NCBI GenBank assembly: GCA_030407085.1
Contig: CM059583.1
Coordinates: 83,430,501-83,494,500, forward strand
DNA from: Trichopria drosophilae
Taxonomy: Eukaryota; Arthropoda; Insecta; Hymenoptera; Diapriidae
Length of the DNA stretch: 64,000 nucleotides
Direction of reading: 5' to 3'
Shown: piece by piece, positions 10,749 through 21,999 of the stretch
How the letters are laid out: the number at the start of each line of letters is the position of its first letter
Position numbering within the stretch: the stretch's first letter is position 1
Program-made: the position numbers and the translations under genes
The notes under the pieces: model-generated
The model's input: the letters and a program-made list of their open reading frames with translations, nothing else
Told to the model about the DNA's origin: nothing
The model's database searches: none

Positions 10749-11849
10749 TTAAAAAGCCATGGAATTACGGAATCTAAAAGTAATGATTTTTATTTTTTTT
10801 AAGTTTACTATTTCTAGTATTTTATTAAACTTGTGCCAACTACTGAATGTGATGTTCAAATAGATGTCCTTCAGCAATTTGACAATATCCCAGTCGTGCA
10901 AGTTATCATTTACTTTTTCCAGCGTTTCTTGAGATATCGAATTAGGACATTGAATTATTCTTTCCTTTAACTCATCAATGTCTATAGGCTTTGTTTCGTA
11001 CACCTTGTTCTTCAAAAACCCCCAGTAAAAATAATCCAGAGGAGTTAGAACCGGTGGCCACTCAATAGAACCTCTCCTGTCGATCCAACACCCGGGGAAA
11101 ATGTTGTTTAATCGATTGCGTACAATCAAACCAAAATGACACGGAGAACCATCCTGTTGAAACCAGACATTGTCAAATGCTGTACTAGTAATATTTTGGA
11201 TTGCGGTATAACATAGGTATTCAATAAATTTAAGTACGCCACAGCTGTGAAATTCTCTTAAACGAAAAAAGGGCCCACAAATTTTATGTGACCTCATCCA
11301 ATGAGGATTTTCGTGTGACCAATATCGCATATTGTGTCTATTAACTTCTCCACTCAATTGAAACATAGCTTCATCGGAGAAGCATATCCAGAATTTGAAA
11401 TACTCATTTTCGTCACACCTTCTCATCATTTCCTTACAAAATTCTAATCTGCGATCGAAATCGTCATCCAAAAGTTCTTGCACAAATTTTATTTTATATG
11501 GATAAAACTTATTTTGTCTTAGTATTTCATGGACAGACGATTTGCCGATACCAGTTTGTTACGCAATCTTGCTAACTGAAGTATGAGCCTCCTCAACAAC
11601 ACAAGCATAGACTTCTAAACTGTTACCTTCGTTCGTAGCCGTTTTTGTTCTCCCCGTTTTTGGACGATCTCTGACAGAGCCAGTATCGTGAAATCGAGAA
11701 ACAGTTTTACAAACAGTTGATTTGGATATGGGTAGACGATCAGGATGGGGATCATTAAACTGTTGGGCGACTTGTTCGTAAGATTTTTGTTTAGCACCAC
11801 ATCCTCGTAGAATAAGGATTTCGATTCTTTCTTTTTCTGTTAAAGTCAT
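10749..11849 (-). pseudogene. Mariner-superfamily transposase, decayed
   Basis: The N-terminal part (11849-11559) has paired helix-turn-helix character: EKERIEILILRGCG, then ISKSTVCKTVSRFHDTGSV and a basic GRTKTAT linker. An in-frame TAA at 11559-11561 separates it from the catalytic part, which resumes in the same frame (QTGIGKSSVHEIL). The catalytic acids are visible as FSDEAMFQL, WFQQDGSPCHF and TPLDYFYWGFLKN. The last two Asp residues are 38 residues apart here. The usual WPPRSPDLTPLD stretch seems to have lost about three residues, so the ancestral spacing may have been near 41, as in the DD41D (rosa-like) group; that assignment is inference. Probably inactive, given the nonsense codon and the damaged catalytic stretch. 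Confidence 0.8.
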
Positions 11850-12340
11850 TTTATAACAAAAGCAAGGAGACAGAATAGAGAATTTAAAAAATGGAAGAAA
11901 TTTTGGGTAAATAGTGATAAAACGAAAAAATGATGAAAAAATCGTACGAATAAGTGCAGTATTACCGTATCACTCCAGTCACACTCAATATAAATTTTAC
12001 ACGATCTTCCAGTTAGATTATTTTGAACAAAACGTACTTCCTTTACGAGAAAGCCGTAATCAAGAAGTACACGAATGTTGCCATCTGTCAACGAGATATT
12101 GTACGAAATAGTCGTGGAAAACTTGAAAGTTCTATCACACGCAAAGAGAAATTTCGAATGTTTATTATGTGGGTCACCTTCAACGAAAACGACGTTCTTG
12201 CGTACGTGAATCTTTTTCAACAGGATCGCATACTTTGTTTATTGAGACTCACAAGATTTCGTGATTCGACTGCACTTATTGTAAGAAACTCGTACTAAAT
12301 TTTTAATATTTGAACCAGTTTAACACTGTAGCATAATTTT
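11850..12340. other. Intervening sequence, no supported gene
   Basis: Overlapping frames on both strands (for example minus 11846-12220) lack domains and look like chance. This is probably the 5' flank of the mariner relic, adjoining the LINE 3' tail. Confidence 0.4.
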
Positions 12341-15300
12341 AATTATAGTTATAGTTATAGTTTCGTTTATTTATGGCACGGGATATGGTCTCCCTTAAGC
12401 CAACCAGATTATGTGTACATAAAGATAAAATTTACATTGTGATAATAGTGTTCATAAATAAAAGTAATTATTTAGAGATAACAAGAAAAAAGTACCTTAT
12501 AAATAATAATCAAACTTCGCACTCAGTAACTAAGATATGATTTTACAATGTCTATAACTTATTAATATCTAGTAATACAATACATTTGTAATTTGTAACT
12601 TAACAGATAGTTAGGATTGCTGCATTTAATATGCCCGTATCACATTACGGCCGGACTTATCAGCTTCCAACAAATATTCGAAAAGTCTGCTCTTAAAGGA
12701 CTGAATTGTAGCGCTATTTGAAATATTGAGAGGAAGAGAGTTCCACAATTTGCTAGAAGTAATTATGAAAGAATTAGCAAATACAGCTGTGCGATGATTG
12801 GGGATTCGTAGTACGGACCCCCATGGCCTAAGCTCACGGGAGGCGATATCACGACGCCAAATGTAGCGCTGATAGAGGTATTGTGGCTGATTATTGTTGA
12901 TAAGCTGGTAAGTCAGGCAACCGATAACATAAATTCTGCGGTTTGCAGCGGTCAACCATCCTAGTCGACGTCTATAGCAAGTAATATGTTCAAACTTCCG
13001 AACCCGGTAAATGAAACGTATTGATGCATTCAGCATGCATTCCATTTTGAGTTTTTTAGTATCAATCGCATTATAGACCGCAGCACAATAATCAAAGTAG
13101 GGAAGTATCAGTGAAATGATCAACTGGCGCCGAAGGTTTTCCGATAGAGCGTTCATACTAGAATATAACTGCCGTAGGGCACCATACATTTTTCGGGACA
13201 TCTGCACAATATGTTCACGCCACGACAATGTTTGGTCGATGTACAGTCCAAGGTTTTTGGCAGTGACAGTCTATGTTAAGGGTTGTCCCTGAATAACAAT
13301 TTGAGGGATAACACTGACATTCATCTTACTACTATTGCTCGAACCAACAATGAGCATAGCTTTGGTTTTAGTGGCATTGATCACGAGTTTGTTCCTGACA
13401 ACCCATTCAGTAAGCCGCTGCACATCAGACAAGATTCTCTGTATCCCCGAGTCAATACTTTGAGGACGACATTTCAAAAATATCTGCGTATCATCAGCAA
13501 ATATTGCCTGAGATGAATGCTGGAAAATTGCAGGCAGACCATTGATAAACAGCGAGAAAAGGAGGGGCCCGAGAACAGACCCTTGGAGTACTCCAGCTCT
13601 CACTGATAACCATGATGAGATACTTCCGTCAGGCCCACGAACTGCTTGTCGTCATCCCCCAAGATAGGATGCAAACCATGCAATCGCCGAATTGGAGAAA
13701 CCAGCATCTCTCATCTTTAGAAGTAGCAGAGCATGGTCTACTAAGTCAAACGCTTTGCTAAAGTCAAAAAGCACTAGAACAACAATCATGACCTCCTCAA
13801 TTGCAGTACGAATTTCCTCTGTGACGTACAGTAGGGCGGTTTGAGTGCTGTGTTGCTTTCGGAACCCCGATTGAAATGGGTCAAACCAGCCTCTGCCATT
13901 TAGACATTCACTCACCTGTTCATAAACAATTCGTTCTAGTATTTTAGATGGCATACACAGGATGGAAACGAGTCTGTAGTCAGAGGGATCAGTAGGTTCA
14001 TTAACTTTTTTAATCGGTGTTAGCAGGGCCTGTTTCCATAATGCTGGAAAAGATGATGTCTGCAGAGACTGATTAAATAAGTGCAGCAAATAGGGGAAAA
14101 TAGCCGGTAAGCACTTCAATAAAAACGTGCGGGAAAGTTCATCAACTCCTTTGGCTTCCGATGATATCAGCATAATGTTTCTATGTAATACCTCGGGTGT
14201 AATATAAGCCAAGAATAAACGTTCTTCAGAGAAATCAGAGTGCCAAGTATACGAGGAGAGATCTACGGTTGATACTTCAGTAGAGTTTTGTGATAGTGAA
14301 GCAGAATATTGATTAATTTCGTCAACAGTGCAGCAAAATCGTAAATTATCTGTTTTACGTTTAACCAAACCCATGCCACGTAGCTCCCTCCATAGTCTCT
14401 TCGGCTCTGATATTCCCGTTAGCCTGACGGCGTAATAATTGTCTCTAGTCGTTGATAATTGTTGCCTGTAGATCTTTCGAAATGCTGTTAGTCGTGATTT
14501 GATCGGAGGGTCCCTCGTGCATCTAGTTGCTGAGATTAAAGAATTGTAATGAACGCGCATTCTGCGCAGTTCTGGAGTAAGCCAAGGGGCAGATGATACT
14601 TTGGGCCGAAAGGAATGTAGAGGCGCATGATCATCAAGCGTAGTTTTTAGCGTTTGACTTAAAAATGTACACGACTCATTAATACTAGGGAGGGATAGGA
14701 AGGCGGACCAATCCTTGTTGTCGAGATCAGTCAACAGATTGTTTATATTAATCCTGTTGTAGTTCCTACAGGAGATAGTTCCCTCAGCTTTGGTTGGTAC
14801 CTTGATATCGTACTCGATCGATATTAAATCATGTCCAGCGACGAACGGACTAACAATTTGGTCATAATGAGTTACCTTGGTTGAATCTAACACAAGACAG
14901 AGGTCAATCCATGAATCTGAAATGTGGCTATAATGAGTCGAGTTAAATGGGATAATGGAAAGACCACTGTCTGAGGCAAACTCACGAAGATGTGACGAAG
15001 CCGAGTTGTTTTTATTTAAATCAATATTCTAATTCCCGAATATTATTATATCGTTGTATGCGTGACTATATCTCAGTAGCGAATCTTCAAATTTGTTCAG
15101 GTAAGACGTGGAAGGCGCTCTGTAGGTGACAGAGAGTAAGATTTTAGTACTGTGGTTAATTTTTAAGTCTATGAGCATAAATTCAGGCTCATTTATAACG
15201 TATGTAGATGTTGAAAGTACAGTTGGTCTTAGAGAGCTATGAATATATGCAGCGACACCACCCCCACGTTTCCCTAGTCTGTCATTCCTCAGTCATACAT

Positions 15301-15560
15301 AATTTTTTAAGTTAAACTGTTTATCCAAATGAAAAGCATTGAACCAGGTTTCAGTTAGCAGGATAACATGAAAGAAGTTAGTTGTAAAAAATTCTGTCAA
15401 TATTGGGAACTTATTGGTGGAACCTAATGACTGCACATTTATATGGCATAATTTGACGTTTTCATTATTAGGAATGAATGACAAAGGTAAAGGGCATAGG
15501 GGGCTATACAAAAAATGCCCCCACAGCTCTGTCACCCGAACTGGGTCCATATATTGCTAC
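12341..15560 (-). mobile_element. Jockey/CR1-like non-LTR retrotransposon, 5'-truncated
   Basis: The 3' end lies at the left, with a tail of AACTAT repeats (plus strand 12341-12362), preceded on the element strand by an ATAAATAAA signal and about 270 bp of 3' UTR. ORF2 occupies 12626-15550. ORF1 and the 5' UTR are missing, as is common for target-primed copies. No RNase H domain was seen, consistent with jockey or CR1-type elements. Confidence 0.75.
12626..15550 (-). pseudogene. LINE ORF2: endonuclease plus reverse transcriptase, four nonsense codons
   Basis: All segments lie in one frame. In order: endonuclease (LCHINVQSLGSTNKF, LLTETWF, a GGGVAAYIHS stretch, then FVAGHDLISIEY); the RT N-terminal region (LTPIKKVNEPTDPSDYRLVS, GFRKQHSTQTAL, VLFDFSKAFDLVDH); the RT catalytic motif FADDTQIF near 13490-13501, after VLQGSVLGPLLFSLF; and a C-terminal region with AVFANSFIITSSKLWNSLP. 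Premature stops are TGA 15293-15295, TAG 15029-15031, TGA 13652-13654 and TAG 13271-13273. No frameshift is needed. Both TGA codons read as CGA to TGA changes in context, typical of CpG decay. The true stop is 12626-12628. This copy is dead but still well preserved. Confidence 0.85.
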
Positions 15561-16518
15561 CCCGATGATTACAAATTTCTGAAAGAATGAACTCAAAATT
15601 CGCTTTTGCGAAAAAGTTATGGAGGGGGAAAGAAAAATAAAAAAACTAATTTTTCTAGAAAACTACTGGATCGATTTTAATGAACTTGAAATATGTTAGA
15701 AACGTAGGTAAGACAATTTTAGAGAAACAATATGAATTTTTTTTTTTTTTTTTTTTAATAAGTAAAAAACTGGTTTGAAATTTTCGAAATTTTTTTGTTG
15801 GCATAATTTTTTATGTGACCACCTTCATCTTTTTTCTTGAGGTACCTTACAATGTCCCCTTTCATATATATTTTTTTCAAATTTTTAAAAAATATAGTTT
15901 TTGAATAAAAAATCGTAAACCATGGTCGTCCTGCTTGACTTGCGCATTCGCAAACACCCGTGCACTCACGCACGCACGCACTGACTAAAAATACTATGTT
16001 ATATACAGTTGAGACTCATGTGTAGCCAATATAAATATTCAAATGTTTTTTTCGTGTTTAATGCACAGTGTTGAAATGTACGAAGTTAAATTGGACCGAA
16101 ACAAAAACCGGTGCTAAGTGTATATAGTCTAGGTCGACCTTAACCGATGTCAATGAGATATTTTATTATCCGGTGTGATGTCGGCGTGATTGTTGACACG
16201 AGACTCCTATATAGAAGAACTGCGAGGCAATAGGTGACTTCTTCTCCGGTAGGCATCGTTCCTTTTATTCGATAGACATTTCATTCTCGTTATCGAAATC
16301 CATCCTTTTTTTAGTAGATTAGGAATCCGGACGGTGCGACCTGACACTTGTATATGATATTGTGCTTTGATTCATATAGTCTATGTAAATCGGTATAGCT
16401 GAGTGCAGGTTTATATTTAGTATTTTTTTCGGAGTTATATCTCTGTGATTCTGGAGAATTTTACTTTTTACATTCTTTTGTTTACATCTGACATTGTTAT
16501 TTCTTCATAATTTTCAAG
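15561..16518. other. Non-coding region with T-runs between LINE and transposase
   Basis: It contains a long T-run near 15738-15755 and a short CACG/CGCA-rich stretch near 15950-15990. No conserved frame. The right part may be the 5' region of the ISL2EU-like element; I could not define its terminal repeat. Confidence 0.4.
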
Positions 16519-16686
16519 ATGAATAAGACCGTATTGCTAAGACAAAAGTGCCCTGGTTGCAATACTTTTTTAATAAATACTACAGGCCGAAAAAAAATAG
16601 TAACAAATCAACAGGAAGCGAATATTTACTCCACTTCTTTGTAGCAAGCAATAAATGTAAATGACATTATTTGTAAAAAATGTAGA
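16519..16686 (+). pseudogene. N-terminal segment of the ISL2EU-like transposase, cut by TAG
   Basis: ATG 16519 opens 41 codons in the same frame as the long downstream ORF, containing CPGC, and stops at TAG 16642-16644. The frame then continues through CKKCR into ATG 16687. The CPGC...CKKC pair looks like a broken zinc-binding N-terminus, so the original protein probably started here and was about 56 residues longer than the surviving ORF. Confidence 0.6.
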
Positions 16687-18540
16687 ATGTCTGTTTATAG
16701 AAAAAATATATCTGCAGAGAAATCTGAAGTAAATGTCGTAAATGATGTTGTGCCTGATTCGGTAGATCCCACGTTTGAAATAGTTGAATCAAAAGCATCG
16801 GTTTCTGAGGTTGAACGTATGGAAGTTTTTATTCGGAGAACTATTGCAACGCATAAATCATGTTGCTTTTATGGCGGCACAAAACATTTACGTGTCATTC
16901 CTGGGGAAACACGAATAAAAACTTATATCAAAACTCAAATCTACATTCCATCTGGGAATCGATGTTGTCGTATGCACTTGATAAGCGATAGAATATACGA
17001 AGAAGATCTTATCCAACTGAAAGCCTATTCTAATACTACAAGCCTTACGGCATCTGAGTTATCAAAACTAATGGAAACTCTTTCTATTAGATGTGACTCG
17101 ACATTGCTTGATAAAATAGGGGAATACAATATTTCTGAGAAACAACTCAAAATTTTTACAGGCTTAAATTGGGAACAATTAAATGAACTGAAAGACATGT
17201 TAACTTCATTGCGAAATAGTCATTTCCGTTCCGTCATTCAAGCTATTGTTGTCTTTTTGTTCAAATTACGGTCGCGTAATTCGAATGCAATGATCGCGTC
17301 AATTTTGCAATTGCAAAATGAACACGATGTCTCGGACTATTCGGCCAGTGTAATGAAATCATTTGAAGTTGATGTTTTGTCACTTCGTTTTGGAGTGAAT
17401 GCTTGTAGTCGGAATGAACTCATTCTAAACCATACCACTAAAATGGCAAAACATTTATTCGATTCTAACAATAAACTTTTTTTGATATGCGTCGGCACAT
17501 ACGCTAGACATCAAAAAAGTTCTAATAATGATTACCAAAGAAAATCGTACTTTGGCCAAAAGAAAGTTCCCCTTTGTAAACCGTTTACCATCTGCACAAC
17601 TGACGGGTATGTTGTAGACATTGCTGGACCTTTTCTTGCGAATCAAAATGATGCCCAGATTTTGGAAACAATTCTCGAAAATCCTGAAGGTTTATCTAAG
17701 CTGGTTAATGAAGGTGATATTTTTGTTCTTGACCGTGGATTTCGTGACGTAAAAGAAAAGTGGGAAGAAAAAAAATTTCCAGTTTTGATGCCTGCCTTAA
17801 AAGGAAAAAGGAAACAATTAACTGTAGAAGAATCAAATAATTCTCGCTTTGTTACGAAAATTCGGTGGGCTGTAGAATCCGTTCACGGTGTCATCAAGCG
17901 AAAATATCTTCTTCTTAATCATAAAATCGATAATAAGTTATTACCAAAAGTTGAAAAAAGATTACATTCTGATGTAGATAACTTCGATGATATTCTTCAA
18001 AAGATGCAAACTCAGAAAAATGTGAAGTTTTCTTTGGCTGATAAAGTAGAAGAAGCAGGATGGCTACGTCGTAAACTTCCGTTTGGAACTGTCTCCTCAG
18101 ATGATCTTAATGATTTTCCGGAATTAACAACAAATGATTTGAAAATTTTATTCACTGGTACCTATCAACTTGCTCAGGCTGTTTCCTATTTAGCAGAAAT
18201 GCTTGACAAAGATGGCAATATAAAAATGGAATTTGTTAAAGATGATTCAACGACTTTAAAAATTAGAGTTCCGTCCCGTCACATTTCTCGTCAAACCTAT
18301 AGGTGTTTTATTAAATACGAACCTGACACTATTGGACATTCTGGAATTACAGAATACACATGTGAATGTGCCAATGGAAATAGAACTGTTGGCTGTTGGT
18401 CCCACATTGCGGCTGTTATATATTATTTATCACATGCGCGTTATTTATCAAGAATTTTCAAACCAGCTGAGATATTAACTGACATATTCACCACAACTAA
18501 AATTGTGCCAGTAATCGAATCTGATAGCGATGAAGACTGA
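16687..18540 (+). CDS. ISL2EU (IS4EU)-type DDE transposase with a SWIM-like C-terminus
   Basis: 617 codons without interruption. The core follows the ISL2EU/Harbinger-like order: a GTY motif at about 269-272, a KPFTICTTDGYVVDIAGPF stretch, NDAQIL, then DRGFRD (Asp349) and IRWAVESVHGVIKRKY (Glu397). The C-terminus has C559-x-C561...C570-x2-H573, a SWIM-like zinc motif usual in this family. The expected first catalytic Asp before GTY is Val269 (GTC), so the triad appears broken although the frame is intact. In the SWIM motif a Trp (571) sits where family members often have a second Cys. This start is simply the first ATG after TAG 16642. It is probably an inactive transposase or a domesticated relic. 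The second ISL2EU protein (YqaJ nuclease) was not seen nearby. Confidence 0.75.
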   Translation: MSVYRKNISAEKSEVNVVNDVVPDSVDPTFEIVESKASVSEVERMEVFIRRTIATHKSCCFYGGTKHLRVIPGETRIKTYIKTQIYIPSGNRCCRMHLISDRIYEEDLIQLKAYSNTTSLTASELSKLMETLSIRCDSTLLDKIGEYNISEKQLKIFTGLNWEQLNELKDMLTSLRNSHFRSVIQAIVVFLFKLRSRNSNAMIASILQLQNEHDVSDYSASVMKSFEVDVLSLRFGVNACSRNELILNHTTKMAKHLFDSNNKLFLICVGTYARHQKSSNNDYQRKSYFGQKKVPLCKPFTICTTDGYVVDIAGPFLANQNDAQILETILENPEGLSKLVNEGDIFVLDRGFRDVKEKWEEKKFPVLMPALKGKRKQLTVEESNNSRFVTKIRWAVESVHGVIKRKYLLLNHKIDNKLLPKVEKRLHSDVDNFDDILQKMQTQKNVKFSLADKVEEAGWLRRKLPFGTVSSDDLNDFPELTTNDLKILFTGTYQLAQAVSYLAEMLDKDGNIKMEFVKDDSTTLKIRVPSRHISRQTYRCFIKYEPDTIGHSGITEYTCECANGNRTVGCWSHIAAVIYYLSHARYLSRIFKPAEILTDIFTTTKIVPVIESDSDED

Positions 18541-18834
18541 ACAATTGTAGCATCAGTGAGCGAGAGGCAAGATAATATATCTTGCTTTAATTGTATGGGT
18601 AACAACTCCATATGCCTTAACTGGCTGGGTGACTCCACTCCTCCATCTTGCCTTAAATGGCTGGGTGACTCCTCCATCTTGCCTTAACTGGCTGGGTGAT
18701 TCCTCCATCTTGCCTTAACTGGCTGGGTGATTCCTCCATCTTGCCTTAACTGGCTGGGTGACTCCTCCATCTTGCCTTAAATGGCTGGGTGACTCGTCTA
18801 TCTTGCCTTAATTGGCTGGGTGCCCTCATTTGTC
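18091..18834. repeat. Left arm of a near-perfect 744-bp inverted repeat
   Basis: This arm covers the last 450 bases of the transposase ORF and the 31-bp minisatellite. It is repeated in reverse at 19335-20078 with only a few base differences (for example in the CAGTGAGCG stretch). The very high identity implies a recent inverted duplication, gene conversion or an assembly artefact. Confidence 0.85.
18606..18828. repeat. 31-bp minisatellite, about seven units
   Basis: Units follow GGCTGGGTGACTCCTCCATC plus TTGCCTTAACT, with small variants (GATTCC, AAATGG). It starts just after the transposase stop codon and may be a subterminal repeat of the element. Confidence 0.8.
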
Positions 18835-19265
18835 CACCTTCACGTGGTGGGGGTGTTACGGCTAACGATCCGCTCGGGCTATATCAGATCAGGTTCAACC
18901 ATGCTGAATGCTGGCCGACGGGGAGGTCCAAACTAACGGACATAAAGAAAAAGAATTATAGAACCCCACCATGGGACCTGGGTCCTAAGACAAGATCGTA
19001 TTCGGACGTAAATTCCGCTTTTTCCATTTCAGGAGTGAAAAAATAAGGGGTCTCATTAAAAAGAGGCTTCATACTGAAATGACCTTAAAGGTCAACGTCA
19101 AGGTCACTATTGGATGTCCCCCTCGGAATCCAAAAACTTTTCTATTTAAACTTTTTTTTTCTAAACAGCATTCATTCTCAGATTTCCGGGTGGTAGTTTT
19201 AAATTGTGTACCCTGTATGATGCTGTTTAGAAAAAAAAAAGTTTAAATAGAAAAGTTTTTGGATT

Positions 19266-19334
<69 letters not shown>
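18835..19334. other. Palindrome spacer with MITE hairpin and TA microsatellite
   Basis: This is the unique centre between the 744-bp arms. 19127-19265 is a hairpin whose ~44-bp ends begin AATCCAAAAACTTTTCTATT, around an AT-rich loop containing GTGTACCCTGTAT. It also holds the palindrome TGACCTTAAAGGTCA (about 19080-19094). 19267-19332 is an uninterrupted (TA)n tract. No gene. Confidence 0.7.
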
Positions 19335-19335
<1 letters not shown>

Positions 19336-20078
19336 ACAAATGAGGGCACCCAGCCAATTAAGGCAAGATAGACGAGTCACCCAGCCATTTAAGGCAAGAT
19401 GGAGGAGTCACCCAGCCAGTTAAGGCAAGATGGAGGAATCACCCAGCCAGTTAAGGCAAGATGGAGGAATCACCCAGCCAGTTAAGGCAAGATGGAGGAG
19501 TCACCCAGCCATTTAAGGCAAGATGGAGGAGTGGAGTCACCCAGCCAGTTAAGGCAGATGGAGTTGTTACCCATACAATTAAAGCAAGATATATTATCTT
19601 GCCTCTGGCTCACTGATGCTACAATTGTTCAGTCTTCATCGCTATCAGATTCGATTACTGGCACAATTTTAGTTGTGGTGAATATGTCAGTTAATATCTC
19701 AGCTGGTTTGAAAATTCTTGATAAATAACGCGCATGTGATAAATAATATATAACAGCCGCAATGTGGGACCAACAGCCAACAGTTCTATTTCCATTGGCA
19801 CATTCACATGTGTATTCTGTAATTCCAGAATGTCCAATAGTGTCAGGTTCGTATTTAATAAAACACCTATAGGTTTGACGAGAAATGTGACGGGACGGAA
19901 CTCTAATTTTTAAAGTCGTTGAATCATCTTTAACAAATTCCATTTTTATATTGCCATCTTTGTCAAGCATTTCTGCTAAATAGGAAACAGCCTGAGCAAG
20001 TTGATAGGTACCAGTGAATAAAATTTTCAAATCATTTGTTGTTAATTCCGGAAAATCATTAAGATCATCTGAGGAGAC
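19335..20078. repeat. Right arm of the 744-bp inverted repeat
   Basis: Reverse copy of 18091-18834, including seven units of the 31-bp minisatellite at 19343-19563. Similarity ends abruptly at 20078 (GAGGAGAC), where a different minisatellite starts. Confidence 0.85.
19629..20078 (-). pseudogene. Truncated C-terminal copy of the ISL2EU-like transposase
   Basis: It encodes the last ~149 codons of the transposase at 16687-18540, with identical translation over the 133-codon ATG-started part, including the SWIM-like C-x-C...C-x2-H motif. The catalytic core is absent because the duplication ends at 20078. No promoter or start is evident, so it should be non-functional. Confidence 0.8.
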
Positions 20079-20215
20079 TATAGACGAACTATAGACGAGT
20101 ACTCGAACTGTAGACGATTAATCGAACTATAGACGAGTACTCGAACTAAAGACGAGTACTCGAACTATAGACGAGTACTCGAACTATAGACGAGTTCTCG
20201 AACTATAGCCGAAGT
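20079..20215. repeat. 18-19-bp minisatellite containing the palindrome CGAGTACTCG
   Basis: Units of the type ACTATAGACGAGTACTCGA repeat about seven times with small variants. The 10-bp perfect palindrome CGAGTACTCG recurs in most units. A related array lies at 22000-22075. Confidence 0.75.
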
Positions 20216-20804
20216 TATTGCATGTGTTACGATTTTTATGTTTTTCGTAATGCAATTTTTTATCAGGATCAGGAGTTGTAAGGGATGATTCTCGGTAGCT
20301 GAGAATCGTTTATGGGATCTTCCGCATAAAGGGGATCGACACCCCAAGTGATGAAATACTGGCGAATTTAGTAATGATAACTTTATTTTAAGTTAGGGAA
20401 ATTCCAACTTCAGATCGTACAGATCGTTCGGGTATATAAGTACTAAGTCCTGTATTGATTCGCGGAGAGTCGCGGATTAATGTGTCGCGAAGCTTCTAAG
20501 TTCGAGTGCGACTCTGTACCGAGATCTTCTCTGGATCGTACACGTTGCGACTCTGTACCGAGATCTTCACGGCGTCAATCGCGGGGCGACTCTGATTTCG
20601 GGCAATGCGATTGCCCTTTTTATATGGTAGATGTCGATCAGATCATCGTCCTTTTTGATGGACACCTGCACTTGTTGTTTGCCACGTGCCATCTTCCACG
20701 AATCGCTCACCCCTTTGACTTATCGGTAACCTCGGCGATTCGGGGAACGTGTGCTATTGTGTGCGTGTGTGAGTCACAATCTTAAGGATTGTGTTACTTC
20801 GAGC

Positions 20805-20910
20805 TTCGGCGTCGCACATTCTTTTCTTGACCGATTGGGCTTGCAGCCAGAGGAACCCGTGGTTCCCAGTGTAAGTTACAACACGTGTGCAATATATGTG
20901 CGACGCCGAA
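20805..20910. other. 15-bp perfect inverted repeat (hairpin)
   Basis: TTCGGCGTCGCACAT (20805-20819) is exactly complementary to ATGTGCGACGCCGAA (20896-20910), with a 76-base loop containing a smaller stem, GGAAC/GTTCC. Just upstream is ACAATC...GATTGT. It may be a structured RNA or an element terminus. Confidence 0.6.
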
Positions 20911-21247
20911 TCGGGCCCTTCGGTGTGTGTGTCTTGTCGATCTTACAAAGACAAGTATTGTCTGCGTTACGAGTGCTATTATGTGCGTAGCCAGCATCCG
21001 TAAGACATGTATTGTTAAATTACTTTTTAAAAAATATCAATTGATGAAAATACATCGTAAGAAAATATTGCAAATCAGAAAATACGGGTAAATTAAAAAA
21101 AACGGTGTCTTGGAACATTTTTAAGTTTGTTCTTACTTGGTTAAACCACGTGAGCAATGGTGCTGATGTTTATTTCTAAAATATTATCGTAAATAATAAT
21201 TTTTCTTTAAATTGGTGTTTGAAAATTAGTTTTTATTTTTTACGACA

Positions 21248-21252
21248 ATATA

Positions 21253-21284
<32 letters not shown>

Positions 21285-21290
21285 AATAGA
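21248..21290. repeat. TA microsatellite followed by a T-run
   Basis: Alternating TA for about 25 bases, then a homopolymer T stretch. Confidence 0.8.
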
Positions 21291-21999
21291 TATTTGGTCT
21301 CTATTTTTTCGCCGCGTACTTAAAGTAAATGTACTGTCGTCGACTGATGATCGGGTTGTCGTTGAGGTAGTACAGTACGAAACTGTTCACGTTATATATA
21401 TATTTCTTAGATTAAAAATGACCAAAAATAATGTGCACAATTGTTTCAATTAATTGTTATTGCGAAATACTTATGAAAAACCTGGTATTCGCGTTTTTTT
21501 TGAGAAAACCAAAAATTGGTCATTTTCAATCTTCAAAAAAAAAAAAATACTTTTTACGGCAAATCGAATAAATGACCCCGATTTCGTAAAGTTCAGATCG
21601 TCAGCTTTCCAATGCTATAACAATACAGTCCTTTAAAAAAAAGTGATGTTTTGACATTTTTTGGTCGAACCTTGTTCACTTTTTTCAAATATCTTCATTT
21701 GTACTAAATGTAGGGCGTTGTAACTAGTTCGACTGTTTTTTTGACAAGTTTTTGCACTTTTTGAAAAAAAAAGTCAGAATCCGTCCACCGCAGCTCGAGA
21801 TATGACGTTTGGAAAATCGCTGGGTGTGGCATACCCAAGTCGGTCTGTCCCGGGAGGATTTTGAAGTCGGTCTACAGAGGGTTAATATACCTATTATTGA
21901 TTTATGAAATATATAGAGATACAAGTTTACATTCGTTTTCTTGAAACCTCCCGAATATGACAGAGTGCTCAAAGACGATCGAGCTCTCACAAACATCGA

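Noticed and set aside
11846..12220. 124-codon minus-strand frame and overlapping plus frames upstream of the mariner relic
   Set aside because: AT-driven composition (Phe/Leu/His runs), no domain, overlaps in both strands; probably element 5' flank.
20480..20785. 101-codon plus-strand frame
   Set aside because: Covers a direct repeat (GCGACTCTGTACCGAG) and has no domain; likely LTR-like non-coding DNA.
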